Shown here: one piece after another, positions 36,914 through 45,055 of the stretch
How positions within the stretch are numbered: position 1 is the first letter of the stretch
How the letters are laid out: every line of letters starts with the position of its first letter
Assembly (NCBI GenBank): GCA_963745665.1
Contig: CAVUYE010000002.1
Coordinates: 1,426,001-1,490,000, forward strand
DNA from: Bog-473 sp963745665
GTDB lineage: Bacteria > Actinomycetota > Acidimicrobiia > Acidimicrobiales > RAAP-2
DNA length: 64,000 nucleotides
Direction: 5' to 3'
Position numbers and translations under genes: made by a program
Notes under the pieces: model-generated
Seen by the model: only the letters and a program-made list of their open reading frames with translations
Databases searched by the model: none
What the model was told of the DNA's origin: nothing

Positions 36914-37603
36914 TCACTCGGTCGCTTTCGGTATTTTCTTCCGAGTCGGCGCTTTCGGCGTGTAGCGCTTGCTGGCAGTGGGAGGCCTCCGAAGGGCCGG
37001 GTCGGACGCCGATTTCGAGGTTGACTTGGCGGCCGTTTCCTTGCGCCGTCGCCCGCGCGGCCGCGTGGCGGCCTCACGGGCGATGACTTTGGAGTTCGTT
37101 GTGCCGTACTTATTGAGGCGCCAAGCTCGCAGCATCAAGAATCCGCCGAGAAGGATGAAGGCGAACCCGATCAGTCCGACGAACAGCGTGAACGCGAACC
37201 CGAGGAGGAAGAGGTCGAACGCCACGAGCGTGCGTTTCCGCTTCCACAGGGCGGCGAATCCGATGGCGCAGAGCACCAAAATGACGCCACCAAGAAGCTT
37301 GGCGTCGGGAGCCACGGCGATCGAGTCCTTCCCCTCCTTTGTGACCTTGTTCTCGGCAATGAAGTAGAGGGGAATCGCGATGCCGGCGACCGTCGCCAGG
37401 ACAAAGGCACCCAGGGTCCACTTGGCTTCGTTCTGGTCCAGAGAGGACATCGCCGCCTTGCGATCCTGCTGCGGCAGGATCTCGGGCCGATCAACCTGCT
37501 CCTCCGAGCTCACAGATGAGGAGGGGGGTCCGGTGAACGCACCCAGGATCCGAGCACTCCAGGTCTGGGGTTGGCTGTTGCCGTTTTTGGCCGTGGGCGA
37601 CAT
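36914..37603 (-). CDS. Conserved membrane protein of unknown function
   Basis: A 229-residue protein with a polar N-terminal 65 residues, three or four membrane helices (TLGAFVLATVAGIAIPLYFI; GGVILVLCAIGFAALW; FDLFLLGFAFTLFVGLIGF and FILLGGFLMLRAW), and a strongly basic C-terminal tail of about 60 residues rich in Lys, Arg, Ser and Thr. No enzymatic motif was recognised. ATG 37603 was chosen because TGAGGT precedes it; an upstream in-frame start at 37636 is less likely. A GC-rich inverted repeat (37621-37664) lies upstream, between this gene and the tRNA. It is convergent with the TetR gene. Confidence 0.65.
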   Translation of the reverse strand: MSPTAKNGNSQPQTWSARILGAFTGPPSSSVSSEEQVDRPEILPQQDRKAAMSSLDQNEAKWTLGAFVLATVAGIAIPLYFIAENKVTKEGKDSIAVAPDAKLLGGVILVLCAIGFAALWKRKRTLVAFDLFLLGFAFTLFVGLIGFAFILLGGFLMLRAWRLNKYGTTNSKVIAREAATRPRGRRRKETAAKSTSKSASDPALRRPPTASKRYTPKAPTRKKIPKATE

Positions 37604-37620
37604 CGCAACCTCAGGGTACC

Positions 37621-37664
37621 GGTGCCGCCGGGGCACCCCAAATCACCCCGGGGCGGCGGGCACC
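37621..37664. repeat. GC-rich imperfect inverted repeat
   Basis: GGTGCCGCCGGGG and, 12 nt later, CCCCGGGGCGGCGGGCACC can pair with small bulges. It lies upstream of the membrane-protein start and 42 nt before the tRNA. It could be a hairpin in the 5' leader of the membrane-protein message; no role can be assigned. Confidence 0.35.
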
Positions 37665-37705
37665 GCGTTCTCGCAGGCTACGGTTGTGGTTCGGCAAATC
37701 CGCCA

Positions 37706-37779
37706 GGGCGCTTAGCTCAGCTGGTTAGAGCGCAGCCTTCACACGGCTGAGGTCGTGGGTTCGAGTCCCGCAGCGCCCA
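37706..37779 (+). tRNA. tRNA-Val (anticodon CAC)
   Basis: A full cloverleaf is present. Acceptor stem GGGCGCT (37706-37712) pairs with AGCGCCC (37772-37778), discriminator A. D arm GCTC/GAGC with AGCTGGTTA loop. Anticodon stem CAGCC/GGCTG encloses TTCACAC, giving anticodon CAC for the GUG codon. T arm GTGGG-TTCGAGT-CCCGC has one GU pair. The CCA end is not encoded (C follows, then ATG). The 3' end is the left boundary of a candidate island, because a near copy of its last 33 bases lies at 48850. Confidence 0.97.
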
Positions 37780-37780
37780 C
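37748..37780 (+). repeat. Candidate att site: 3' end of tRNA-Val (left copy)
   Basis: These 33 bases cover the end of the anticodon arm, variable loop, T arm and acceptor stem. They match 48850-48882 at 29 of 33 positions without gaps (mismatches at the fifth base and in the 3' T-stem strand). tRNA 3' ends are the commonest integration targets of bacterial islands, and the functional copy normally stays with the tRNA, as here. Confidence 0.55.
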
Positions 37781-37804
37781 ATGTGTTGTGGAAAGCAACA
37801 TTTG

Positions 37805-37821
37805 CCCAGGTCAGGCCTGGG
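37805..37821 (+). terminator. Candidate terminator hairpin after tRNA-Val
   Basis: CCCAGG (37805-37810) and CCTGGG (37816-37821) enclose a 5-nt loop, followed by TTTG. It lies 26 nt after the tRNA and could end its transcript. A second small stem, CGAAGG/CCTTCG, follows within 35 nt. Confidence 0.45.
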
Positions 37822-37985
37822 TTTGAAAGAGAGCCGAAGGTGTTTTCTCCTTCGCCATAGGCGATGATGGCTGGCCCGTGCTCGCGGCTGTTGCGTGCCC
37901 ACAAACGGCACAACGGGGATAGGGCCTTTTGGCGTCGTCCAGTCCGCGTTATGGGACGCGGTCTGCTCCGGTTCGTGGGTTCCCC

Positions 37986-40900
37986 TCAGACCGTATCGAG
38001 GAGTGCTTCGGCGCGTTTGGTGAGTCCGGCGCACCCGTACTCGGCCGCGGTGGCAGCGGCTGTGGTGATGAGGTTTCGCGCGCTTTCGATGTCGTCCTCG
38101 CCGCGGCGAGCGAGGCAGAGGTCGGCGTGGTCGAGCTGGCCGAGCGCAGTCCAGTACGGGGCTTGCAGCTTCGTGTGGATGTCATGTGCGGTCGCGAACC
38201 ATCGTTCGGCTTGGTCGTAGTCGCCGAGCATGGTGGCGGCTCGTGCGAGTGGCCTCGCAACAGATCCGGCGACGCTCGGGCCAGCGCCGATCACATGTGA
38301 GGCGAATGGGGTGAGCCGTTCGAGCAAAACGTGTGCGCTCTCCTCGTGTCGGGTGACGGCAGCGGCCTCAACTAACGCGGTGAGCGAGACGAGGTAGATG
38401 TTGTCGTGTGGGAAGTCGAAGCCGTGGCGGGCTTCCTCGGCGAGCCGTTCGGCGGCTTCGCCAGTACGGCCGACCTGGCACAGAAGGAGCGGGACCATCG
38501 CCCGCAGTGCGGCAAGGGATGGGTTGTCGCGGGCGGCGTCGATGAACAGGTCGGCCATTTCGTCGACCCGGCCTTGATGCTGTCGGATGCCGAACAGGAC
38601 GCCGCCGAAGACCGCGAGGGCTTCGTCTTTCCCGGCACTGATGCCGAGTTCCAGAGTGTATTGGTTGGCTTGTTCGGCGTCGTCGGCGTGACCGGCGAGC
38701 GACAACCCATTCGTTCGGGCGATTGCAGCCAACCAGAGTTCGTTGGGTAGTCCGAGTTGATCGGCGAGCATTGCCATGTCATCGATCGCGGTGCGAGCCC
38801 CGGCGAGGTCGGCGCGTTGGTATCGGGCCCAGGTCAGCGGGTACCGAATGGTGCAGCGCAGATACGGGTCGCCGAGCCGGTCGGCGATCGCGACGGCCCG
38901 CTCGATATCGGCGATCGTCTGATCGCGAGACTCCGGGGTCGCCAAGCTGTCGAACGTGTTCGCGAGGACCTCGACGAACGCGGTGTCGTCGCCCGCACGC
39001 CGGGCCACATCGACGGCTTCGAGCGCGATGCCGCATCGCTCACGCCACTCCAACCCTGCATCGTGCGCTTCGGAATAGGCGGCAAGGAGACGCGCACGTG
39101 TTGATGAGTTGTCCGCGCCAGTGGCGTCGAGCGCGACCTGCAGCACACGCTTGGCGGCATCAACACCGACCATGCCTCCTCCACCGAACGCACTGAAGCC
39201 CAACGCCGCCTGCACCAGGGTGTCCGTGTCGCCGAGTTCCTCGGCAAGGCTGGCGGCCCGTGTGAGGGTGTCTCGGTATTCGGGTTGTCCGGCTCGGCTC
39301 TGTTGGGTGCCCAGCGCGACCAGGAGCTGCGCGCGGCTGTGTTGGTCGGGGGCGCTCTGGCGGTCGAGGAGGTCGACGGCCTGTTGGTACCAACGGACGG
39401 CGTCTTCGGGTGCGAGCGCGTCGCGGGCGGCGTCGCCAGTGCGTCGCACGTATACGAGGGCCTTGTAGAGGTCGGCGGGACGGGTCGCGGCGACCCAGTG
39501 GTGAGACAGCTCGGCCAACGATGTGAAATCTTCAGTAGTTGTTTGGAGTTCGAGGTACTCGGCGATCCGTTGGTGGGCGCGCTGACGGCGAGGCGTGGTC
39601 AGTTCGTCGTAGAGGGTGTGTTGGATCAAGGCGTGCGCGAACCGATACCGCGAGCCGTCGGCGCTCTCGACCAGCACCGCGGCGCCGACCGCGCCGTCCA
39701 TGAGGTCGAACAGCGAGTCTTGGTCGATGTCGCTGAGCGTGGCGAGCAGGTTGATGTCGAACTCGCGGCCGATCACTGCCGCGAGCGACAATGCTCGAAG
39801 TGTCTCGTCGCCGAGGCGTTCCACCCGCCGTCCGACGACGTCGCGCACACTTGAGGGAAGGCCGATGTCGGCGAGGTCGTCGGTGACGGTCCAGCGGCCG
39901 TCGTCGCCGAGCACGATCCCGCCCGTCTCGCCGAGATGTCGGATCACCTCGGCGGTGAAGAACGGGTTGCCGTCGGTCTCGCGCCGCAACACGTGCGCGA
40001 GCCCGACGCCGTTGTCGTCGAGATCGTGACCCGCCGCGGCGGCCAACAACTCGATGACTTCGACGTCCTCAAGACCGGCGAGCGCGATCCGGGTGACGTT
40101 CGCTTCGCGGTGCAGGTCCGCGAGCAGCTTGTTGAGCGGATCGCCACGGGTCAGATCCGTATCGCGATACGTGGACGCGATGGTCAGGTTCATGGCGGTC
40201 GTCGAGGCGATGACATGACGCAACAGTTGCAGGCTTGCGGTGTCGGCCCAGTGCAGATCGTCGAGCACCACCAACACGGGCGTGTGTTGTGACGCCGCCG
40301 CGAGCAGCTCGCCGGTCCCCGCCCACAGCAACAGGCGCTCCGTATCCGAATCAGCTACCCGGTCGGTGTCAGAACCGATCTCCGGCACGAGACGGCCTAA
40401 CGCGGTGCGCTGCGCCGATCGCAATCCCGCCAGCAACTCCGGATCGCCATCACGTACGAGAGTTGAGACCACTTCGATCCACGGCTGATACGAGATCCCG
40501 ACGTCCTCATCGGCGTGGCCGAACAAAACAACCGCACCGTTACCATGCGCGGTCCGTGCGACCTGCGCGACCAGGGCGGTCTTGCCCATCCCGGCCTCAC
40601 CCGCAACGAACACTGCTTGACAGCGTTTGGTCGTCTGCGCCTGCTTGCACGCCTCCTCCAACACAGCCAGCTCGGCGCCCCGGCCGAAGAACCCGAACAG
40701 CGCATCCGACGCCGCCCCCACCAACCTCCCCGGTAACGGCACCGACCCCGCCACGACCGCGGGCTCCCACAGAACCTCCACGGCCTCCACCGGATCGGGC
40801 AGACCCTTCAATACCAGCGGGCCGATTGCAACGAACGTCTGGGCCGCGTGATTGCCGACCATCAACCGCACCAGATCCGCAGCCAGGATCTGCCCACCGT

Positions 40901-41273
40901 CAGCGGCGGCGCATAACCGGGCCGCTACTACCACCGGATCACCGAAGTAGTCGCCGTCTTCTTCGACCGCTTCTCCGGTGCTCATACCGATGCGAACGCC
41001 AAGCGGCTCACTGTCGGAACGATTGTGATGGTGGATTGCCTGCTGCATCCCCACCGCGCCCGCCAACGCCCGACTCGGCGACGAGAAGATCACCATGAGT
41101 CCGTCACCCAGATTCTTGACCTCTGTGCCGCCCGAGCCGACGATCGCGCCTCGCAACAGCCGGAAATGGGTTTGACGTAGCTCTTCCGCTGCGTCAGGAC
41201 CCAGGCGCGCCGCGGTCGCGGTCGAGTCCACCAGGTCCGTGAAGATGAACGTCGCGGTCACCGATGAGGACAC
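37986..41273 (-). CDS. Class III cyclase-homology / STAND-type ATPase / TPR regulator
   Basis: A 1095-residue signalling protein. Residues 1-170 are a class III nucleotide cyclase homology domain: FIFTDLVDSTATAARLG (metal Asp13), VKNLGDGLMVIF (Lys and metal Asp57) and DYFGDPVVVAARLCAAADGG. The Asn expected before AAR is Val, so cyclase activity is doubtful. Residues 200-500 are an AAA_16/STAND ATPase with Walker A GEAGMGKT (about 225) and Walker B VLVVLDDLHWADTAS. The remaining 550 residues are helical repeats of TPR type. Such proteins act as ATP-driven signal hubs. GTG 41273 has GGAGGAGG just upstream. First gene inside the island, reading toward the tRNA. Confidence 0.85.
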   Translation of the reverse strand: MSSSVTATFIFTDLVDSTATAARLGPDAAEELRQTHFRLLRGAIVGSGGTEVKNLGDGLMVIFSSPSRALAGAVGMQQAIHHHNRSDSEPLGVRIGMSTGEAVEEDGDYFGDPVVVAARLCAAADGGQILAADLVRLMVGNHAAQTFVAIGPLVLKGLPDPVEAVEVLWEPAVVAGSVPLPGRLVGAASDALFGFFGRGAELAVLEEACKQAQTTKRCQAVFVAGEAGMGKTALVAQVARTAHGNGAVVLFGHADEDVGISYQPWIEVVSTLVRDGDPELLAGLRSAQRTALGRLVPEIGSDTDRVADSDTERLLLWAGTGELLAAASQHTPVLVVLDDLHWADTASLQLLRHVIASTTAMNLTIASTYRDTDLTRGDPLNKLLADLHREANVTRIALAGLEDVEVIELLAAAAGHDLDDNGVGLAHVLRRETDGNPFFTAEVIRHLGETGGIVLGDDGRWTVTDDLADIGLPSSVRDVVGRRVERLGDETLRALSLAAVIGREFDINLLATLSDIDQDSLFDLMDGAVGAAVLVESADGSRYRFAHALIQHTLYDELTTPRRQRAHQRIAEYLELQTTTEDFTSLAELSHHWVAATRPADLYKALVYVRRTGDAARDALAPEDAVRWYQQAVDLLDRQSAPDQHSRAQLLVALGTQQSRAGQPEYRDTLTRAASLAEELGDTDTLVQAALGFSAFGGGGMVGVDAAKRVLQVALDATGADNSSTRARLLAAYSEAHDAGLEWRERCGIALEAVDVARRAGDDTAFVEVLANTFDSLATPESRDQTIADIERAVAIADRLGDPYLRCTIRYPLTWARYQRADLAGARTAIDDMAMLADQLGLPNELWLAAIARTNGLSLAGHADDAEQANQYTLELGISAGKDEALAVFGGVLFGIRQHQGRVDEMADLFIDAARDNPSLAALRAMVPLLLCQVGRTGEAAERLAEEARHGFDFPHDNIYLVSLTALVEAAAVTRHEESAHVLLERLTPFASHVIGAGPSVAGSVARPLARAATMLGDYDQAERWFATAHDIHTKLQAPYWTALGQLDHADLCLARRGEDDIESARNLITTAAATAAEYGCAGLTKRAEALLDTV

Positions 41274-41480
41274 AAACCTCCTCCGTAAACAACCCCCGAT
41301 GCAGAGTCTTGCATGCCGCTGGCGGGAGGCGCTGATCCCGCCAGTTGACCTCTGCTTTGCAGGTGCGGTGGCGGCGTTCACTGGGGGGACCTTGTATCGC
41401 TGTCAGTCCAGATGTGAGGTGCCCCCGTACGCTGCCGGGACTAGGACCGACGCGAGGTGTGAACGTTGCGTCTGACGAGG

Positions 41481-42190
41481 TCAGGCTGAAAGCGTCAAGG
41501 TCATCAAGGGGCTTCGAAGCGGCGAACCGTCCACGTGGTCACCGAGGTAGAATTCGTGTTCGACTGATCTGTTGGTCAAGTCGTATTGACCGTGCCAAAG
41601 GGTTCTGACCCGGCCGTTTGGGTTTGCTTCATCCCTGCGCCGATCCGCACGGGCAGATTCGAGAAGGTCCCATAGCTGATCCCTCGCAATCAGAGACCCG
41701 TCCAGTCCATCGTTGAGGATGCGAGCGCGACGGTAGGCGTCATTGGCGCCTTCATTGTCGGTAGTGTCCTCGGGCACGCCTGCGACCCCATTCTTGAATA
41801 GAAGATGGTTCGTGACGCACAGCGTGCCGGTATCGCTAGGCACGGCGTGTTCACCATTGTGCGTGTCTCGCTCCCAGACGAACGCCTGCTCCTTGTCGGC
41901 TATGAGATAGTGAGCCGCGGCGTACTCGTCATACTGCTTGGTTCCATAGAGCGCCTCCTTGGCTTCCCGGGCAGTGGCGCAGGTGTCGAGGACGTAGCGC
42001 ATGATGTGCATTTCGTTGACGCCCGCTTGGGGAGTCATACTCGGCCGTAGAGACGTACTCTCATCGTCGGCCAATACGGCAACCGCGAGCCCCTTCTCAT
42101 TGATCCCATCGAGACAGCTCGTCAAATCACCGACGGTGCAGACGATAGATGCATAGCCCACGTCTGGATACGTCTCAATAACGAACGTTG
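41481..42190 (-). pseudogene. 5'-truncated linear amide C-N hydrolase (peptidase C45 / AAT-like)
   Basis: The readable part, about 230 residues, matches the middle and C-terminal portion of C45-type hydrolases (penicillin acyltransferase/choloylglycine hydrolase-like): CLDGINEKGLAVAVLADDES, NEMHIMRYVLDTCATAREAK, AAHYLIADKEQAFVWE, and VTNHLLF. The family's N-terminal nucleophile Cys and the first 60-100 residues are missing. In-frame codons continue a few residues beyond the GTG at 42161 (FVIETYPDVG), then run into the antisense of the next fragment. The gene was therefore cut at about 42185 and is probably inactive. Confidence 0.65.
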
Positions 42191-42592
42191 AGCTACCTCG
42201 ACAGCGAGGAAGAAATCGATCGTTCGCTGGCCGCCATGGCGGGTGCGCTCGAGGACTCCGGGGTACTCGCGTTCGACATCTGCGACCTGGAGTGGGGATC
42301 TGCCCGGCGCAGGCAGCCGCCCGGGGTCTGGTTCGGAGAGGACTGGGTGCTCACGACGCGTCGCTCGGTCATCGGTGATCGGATCTTCCGGCGTGAGATG
42401 ACGATGTTCGTCCGTGACGGCGAACTCTGGCGTCGTGATGACGAGACGCACGACAACGTGCTCATCGACACCGGCCGACTCCCAGAGTTCCTTGCTCGGT
42501 TCGGCGTCGACGCGGACGTCCGCCAGGCCTTCGGCAACGAGACACTGCTTGCCGGACTCGTCGCGGTCGTCGGCCGCCGCCGAGCCCCCTGA
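42185..42592 (+). pseudogene. 5'-truncated SAM-dependent methyltransferase (C-terminal fragment)
   Basis: About 135 codons read as the C-terminal part of a class I methyltransferase: LSYLDSEEEIDRSLAAMAGA, DSGVLAFDICDLEWG, WRRDDETHDNVLI and GNETLLAGLVAVVGRRR. The SAM-binding motif I half is missing. A stop at 42179-42181 blocks the frame upstream, and a TTG at 42188 is the only near start. It begins where the C45-type gene on the other strand ends, so both lost their 5' ends at one junction. Confidence 0.6.
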
Positions 42593-42659
42593 CCGGGACC
42601 ACCTGACGCACCTGCCCCATACCGCCGGATCAGTGAGCCACATTCCGGCAGGCAATGCG

Positions 42660-43268
42660 TCAGGTGCTTGCTTTCGCGAGCAGCTCATCCAAGGGGGGAG
42701 CTATGCGACTCCAACCTCGCCGTGCTCGGATGGGAGTCCCAGACCGCCGGAACTCCCGGTCGAGCGTTCTTGCGTGGACACCGAACTCAGAAGCGACATC
42801 GGCGAGCGACAGCCCCTCGGAGTAGCGTTCGGAGGCTCGGGCGACGAGGGCGTCGGTCATTTTCCGAGCGACGCGGCGGCGGGTCACGCCTCGCCGATCG
42901 AGTAGAGCGATGATCGTGGTCCGGTGGACGCCGTAGCGCCGCGCGAGCGCATCGATCGACGCCCCTTCCTCGTAGAGGTGCACATGTTCATCGACGACAC
43001 CTCGAGACAGCCGCCGCTGCACAGGGTTTGAAAGCTGTCCCCTTTCTTCCAGATCGCCCGGTTCGGGCGGTTTGGACGACCGCTTCGCACCCTTCGAGGT
43101 CGTCCGTCTGGGTGGGGGAGTGTCACGCTCTCCCTGGTTAGCGACACATTCGAGCGTCTCGGGAGGGTTTGAAAGCCGTCCCATAAGGTCCACCACGTAT
43201 GACACCCGTTTGCGCACGTCGTATGCACCTTTCCGTCGGTGGGATGGTTCACCACCACCACTGACCAT
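42660..43268 (-). CDS. Recombinase-associated helix-turn-helix protein
   Basis: A 202-residue basic protein with two tandem HTH motifs of resolvase type: SIDALARRYGVHRTTIIALL and SLADVASEFGVHARTLDREF. There is no catalytic serine or tyrosine recombinase domain. The N-terminal half is low complexity and contains the word LSNP twice, 47 codons apart, encoded by a repeated 19-bp DNA word. Proteins of this form often lie behind recombinase genes in actinobacteria (from memory of the family). It may be a remnant or accessory DNA-binding part of an integration module. The start is unclear; GTG/ATG choices within the first 70 codons cannot be separated. Confidence 0.6.
   Translation of the reverse strand: MVSGGGEPSHRRKGAYDVRKRVSYVVDLMGRLSNPPETLECVANQGERDTPPPRRTTSKGAKRSSKPPEPGDLEERGQLSNPVQRRLSRGVVDEHVHLYEEGASIDALARRYGVHRTTIIALLDRRGVTRRRVARKMTDALVARASERYSEGLSLADVASEFGVHARTLDREFRRSGTPIRARRGWSRIAPPLDELLAKAST
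43023..43182. repeat. Two 19-bp direct repeats, 141 bp apart
   Basis: AGGGTTTGAAAGCTGTCCC (43023-43041) and the same word with one change (43164-43182) lie inside the 5' part of the HTH gene; on the coding strand both give LSNP in one frame and FQTL in another. The core GGGTTTGAAAG recurs at about 37819-37829, just downstream of tRNA-Val. It may be a recombination-site core kept at the DNA level. Confidence 0.6.
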
Positions 43269-43413
43269 CTTTCACCGCCTCGTGTCATGGCGAGTGGCAC
43301 GGATGGGGCACGCGAGCCTCAGACCAGGATCCCTACTTAACGTGTAGGGGCTTGCTTTACGTGGCGACCGTCATCCACTACGCCACCCATTTGAGCGCGT
43401 ACCCCTCTCAGGA

Positions 43414-43441
43414 TTGAAGCTTGGCACGTCGCCCCTACCCT
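43414..43441 (+). promoter_or_regulatory. Leaderless promoter of the WhiB gene
   Basis: TTGAAG (43414-43419), 16 bp, TACCCT (43436-43441), then 6 nt to the ATG at 43448. This places the start of transcription at or near the A of ATG. A small hairpin (CCCTAC/GTAGGG, about 43331-43349) lies further upstream and may be an operator. Confidence 0.5.
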
Positions 43442-43447
43442 GGAACC

Positions 43448-43672
43448 ATGAACAACTTCGGCTGGCGAGAGCGAGCTGCTTGTCGTGGCAAGGGGATTCG
43501 CTACTTCTTCCCGGAGACTCCTGACGATCTCGCTCAAGGTCGTGTCATTTGTGACGGTTGTTCGGTGCTGGCGGAGTGCTTGGAATACGCCGGCCTGAAT
43601 CCGAGCCCGCAGGGGACGTGGGGTGGACTTACGGAGCGGGAGAGGCGAGCGATCCGCGGGCGGGCTGCCTGA
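43448..43672 (+). CDS. WhiB family transcriptional regulator
   Basis: A 74-residue WhiB-like protein. Four cysteines that would hold a [4Fe-4S] cluster are present: one in ERAACRGKG and three in CDGCSVLAEC (CxxCx5C). The conserved turn GTWGGLTERERR follows, then a short basic tail for DNA contact. WhiB proteins occur only in actinobacteria and their phages and work with the primary sigma factor. ATG 43448 follows a leaderless-type promoter; an in-frame TTG at 43421 is less likely. Its place in a broken island next to an HTH protein resembles accessory WhiB genes on mobile DNA. Target genes unknown. Confidence 0.9.
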   Translation: MNNFGWRERAACRGKGIRYFFPETPDDLAQGRVICDGCSVLAECLEYAGLNPSPQGTWGGLTERERRAIRGRAA

Positions 43673-43773
43673 CCCGAGCGCCTCGGCAGTTGGACTCCTA
43701 CCGCGGAGATACTGCGAACTCCCTTAGCCCGGTCATCCCTCGAGGTGGTCAGCTGTTGTCCGATATGCACTGG

Positions 43774-44769
43774 TTAGAGCGCACCTTTGACCTCGAGCCC
43801 GACCGTACTGATCTCGATGGGGAGAACCCGGAAGCGCTTGTCCAAGAAGCTGACGCGATGTTCAATCTCCTCTTTGATCGACACCGTGGCGCTTAAGATC
43901 GTGATCGAGCCGCCATCTCCGCCGGCCCCATTGACCTTCCAGCCGACTGCGCCTTGCGCCATCGCGAACTCGATCACCCGTCTTGCCTCCGCGCCCACAA
44001 TCTCCCGATGTAGTGAATCCTGCGCCTCGGTGTTGGCGATCATGGCCCGACCGAAAGCGTTGAGATCCCGGACAACGACGGCGTCGCGAGCCGACTCCGC
44101 CGCATCCCGCAACCTCGTGAATACGGCTGACCCGTGCCCTCCCACATTTTCGATGACCTGCCGGTGTACGGCCGACGAGTCGTGGGACCGACCAAGAAAG
44201 ACCAACGTAAGCAGGCGGCCGAGTTCGTACCATGGGGGTAGCGGATGCACTGTGGCCTCGGGGTACGAATCGATTTTGAGGTAGTTGATTCCGCCGAACG
44301 CCGAGGCCAGCTGGTCTTGGATCCCGCTTTGGCCGCCGAGAGTGTCGACTTCAAGGCGATGGGCAGCGTAAGCGACATCGCTCGGCGAGCGATGCTCTCG
44401 GCGCAAAGCTGCCAATCCTCCCAAGAGTGCAACTCCGATCGCCGCCGACGTACCAGTACCGCAACCGGCCGGGACGCCGGAACGGACGCTGACCTCCACG
44501 GCGCGTCCTCTTGGTGGCGGGTACGCGTCAATGGCGGCCTCCAGTAGCGGGTGGCGGGCGACCCGGGGTGACTTCGGGACAATGGAGTAGCGGTCACCGA
44601 AGGCCTCCACGTCGAGCACCACGGGTTCGGAGCCCAGCGACCTACTGATGGAAACCTCTACGCCCGGCGTTACGGCGATGTTCAAGACCCGTCCAGGTCC
44701 TCCAAACCAGGTGTCGGTCCATCCGCCGTTGTCGCAGATCCGCACGGGAGCCGACGCCTCGATCACCAC
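43774..44769 (-). CDS. GHMP family kinase (sugar-7-phosphate kinase/HddA-like)
   Basis: A 331-residue GHMP kinase. The substrate-end motif is PVRICDNGGWTDTWFGGPG, the ATP motif is SGVPAGCGTGTSAAIGVALL (PxxxGxGxSA type), and motif 3 is WKVNGAGGDGGSITIL. These fit the heptose/fucose-type sugar kinases that phosphorylate the anomeric or C1/C7 hydroxyl for nucleotide-sugar synthesis. No heptose pathway partner is nearby, so the substrate is open. The GTG start at 44769 lies 28 nt after a strong hairpin. It is convergent with the WhiB gene, 101 nt between stops. Confidence 0.85.
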   Translation of the reverse strand: MVIEASAPVRICDNGGWTDTWFGGPGRVLNIAVTPGVEVSISRSLGSEPVVLDVEAFGDRYSIVPKSPRVARHPLLEAAIDAYPPPRGRAVEVSVRSGVPAGCGTGTSAAIGVALLGGLAALRREHRSPSDVAYAAHRLEVDTLGGQSGIQDQLASAFGGINYLKIDSYPEATVHPLPPWYELGRLLTLVFLGRSHDSSAVHRQVIENVGGHGSAVFTRLRDAAESARDAVVVRDLNAFGRAMIANTEAQDSLHREIVGAEARRVIEFAMAQGAVGWKVNGAGGDGGSITILSATVSIKEEIEHRVSFLDKRFRVLPIEISTVGLEVKGAL

Positions 44770-44796
44770 CTAGCGCCGCAATCGATTTTAGCAATC

Positions 44797-44825
44797 ACCT
44801 CCCGCTCGCCATTAGAGCGGGAGGT
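44797..44825. repeat. Perfect 11-bp inverted repeat upstream of the GHMP kinase
   Basis: ACCTCCCGCTC and GAGCGGGAGGT flank a 7-nt loop. On the minus-strand transcript it forms a leader hairpin ending 27 nt before the GTG; no T-run follows on either strand. The rest of the gap to the SDR stop at 45056 (about 230 nt) shows no gene or repeat that I can support. It could terminate SDR transcription or regulate the kinase. Confidence 0.5.
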
Positions 44826-45055
44826 CAGAAAAGGCGACGTGAGGTCCATACGCCCGATAATGCCGCAGATCATCGGCTTGAAAGACCCTTCGAGCCCATG
44901 CCGCAATGGATGAGCGTGTCGCACCTCGCCGGGACGGTGGGACCGTTCGGCGCAACTGGAAGGGCTTTTGATAACCCAGACGCCGAAGCGGCGCTAGAGG
45001 CGCAGACTGCCCCGGACCGCTGGACCCGGGTGCGCCATCCGGCACACCGGGAGCT

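Noticed and set aside
37717..38034. Short minus-strand ORFs over tRNA-Val giving peptides such as CGTRTHDLSRVKAAL
   Set aside because: This is the known artefact of translating a tRNA in antisense.
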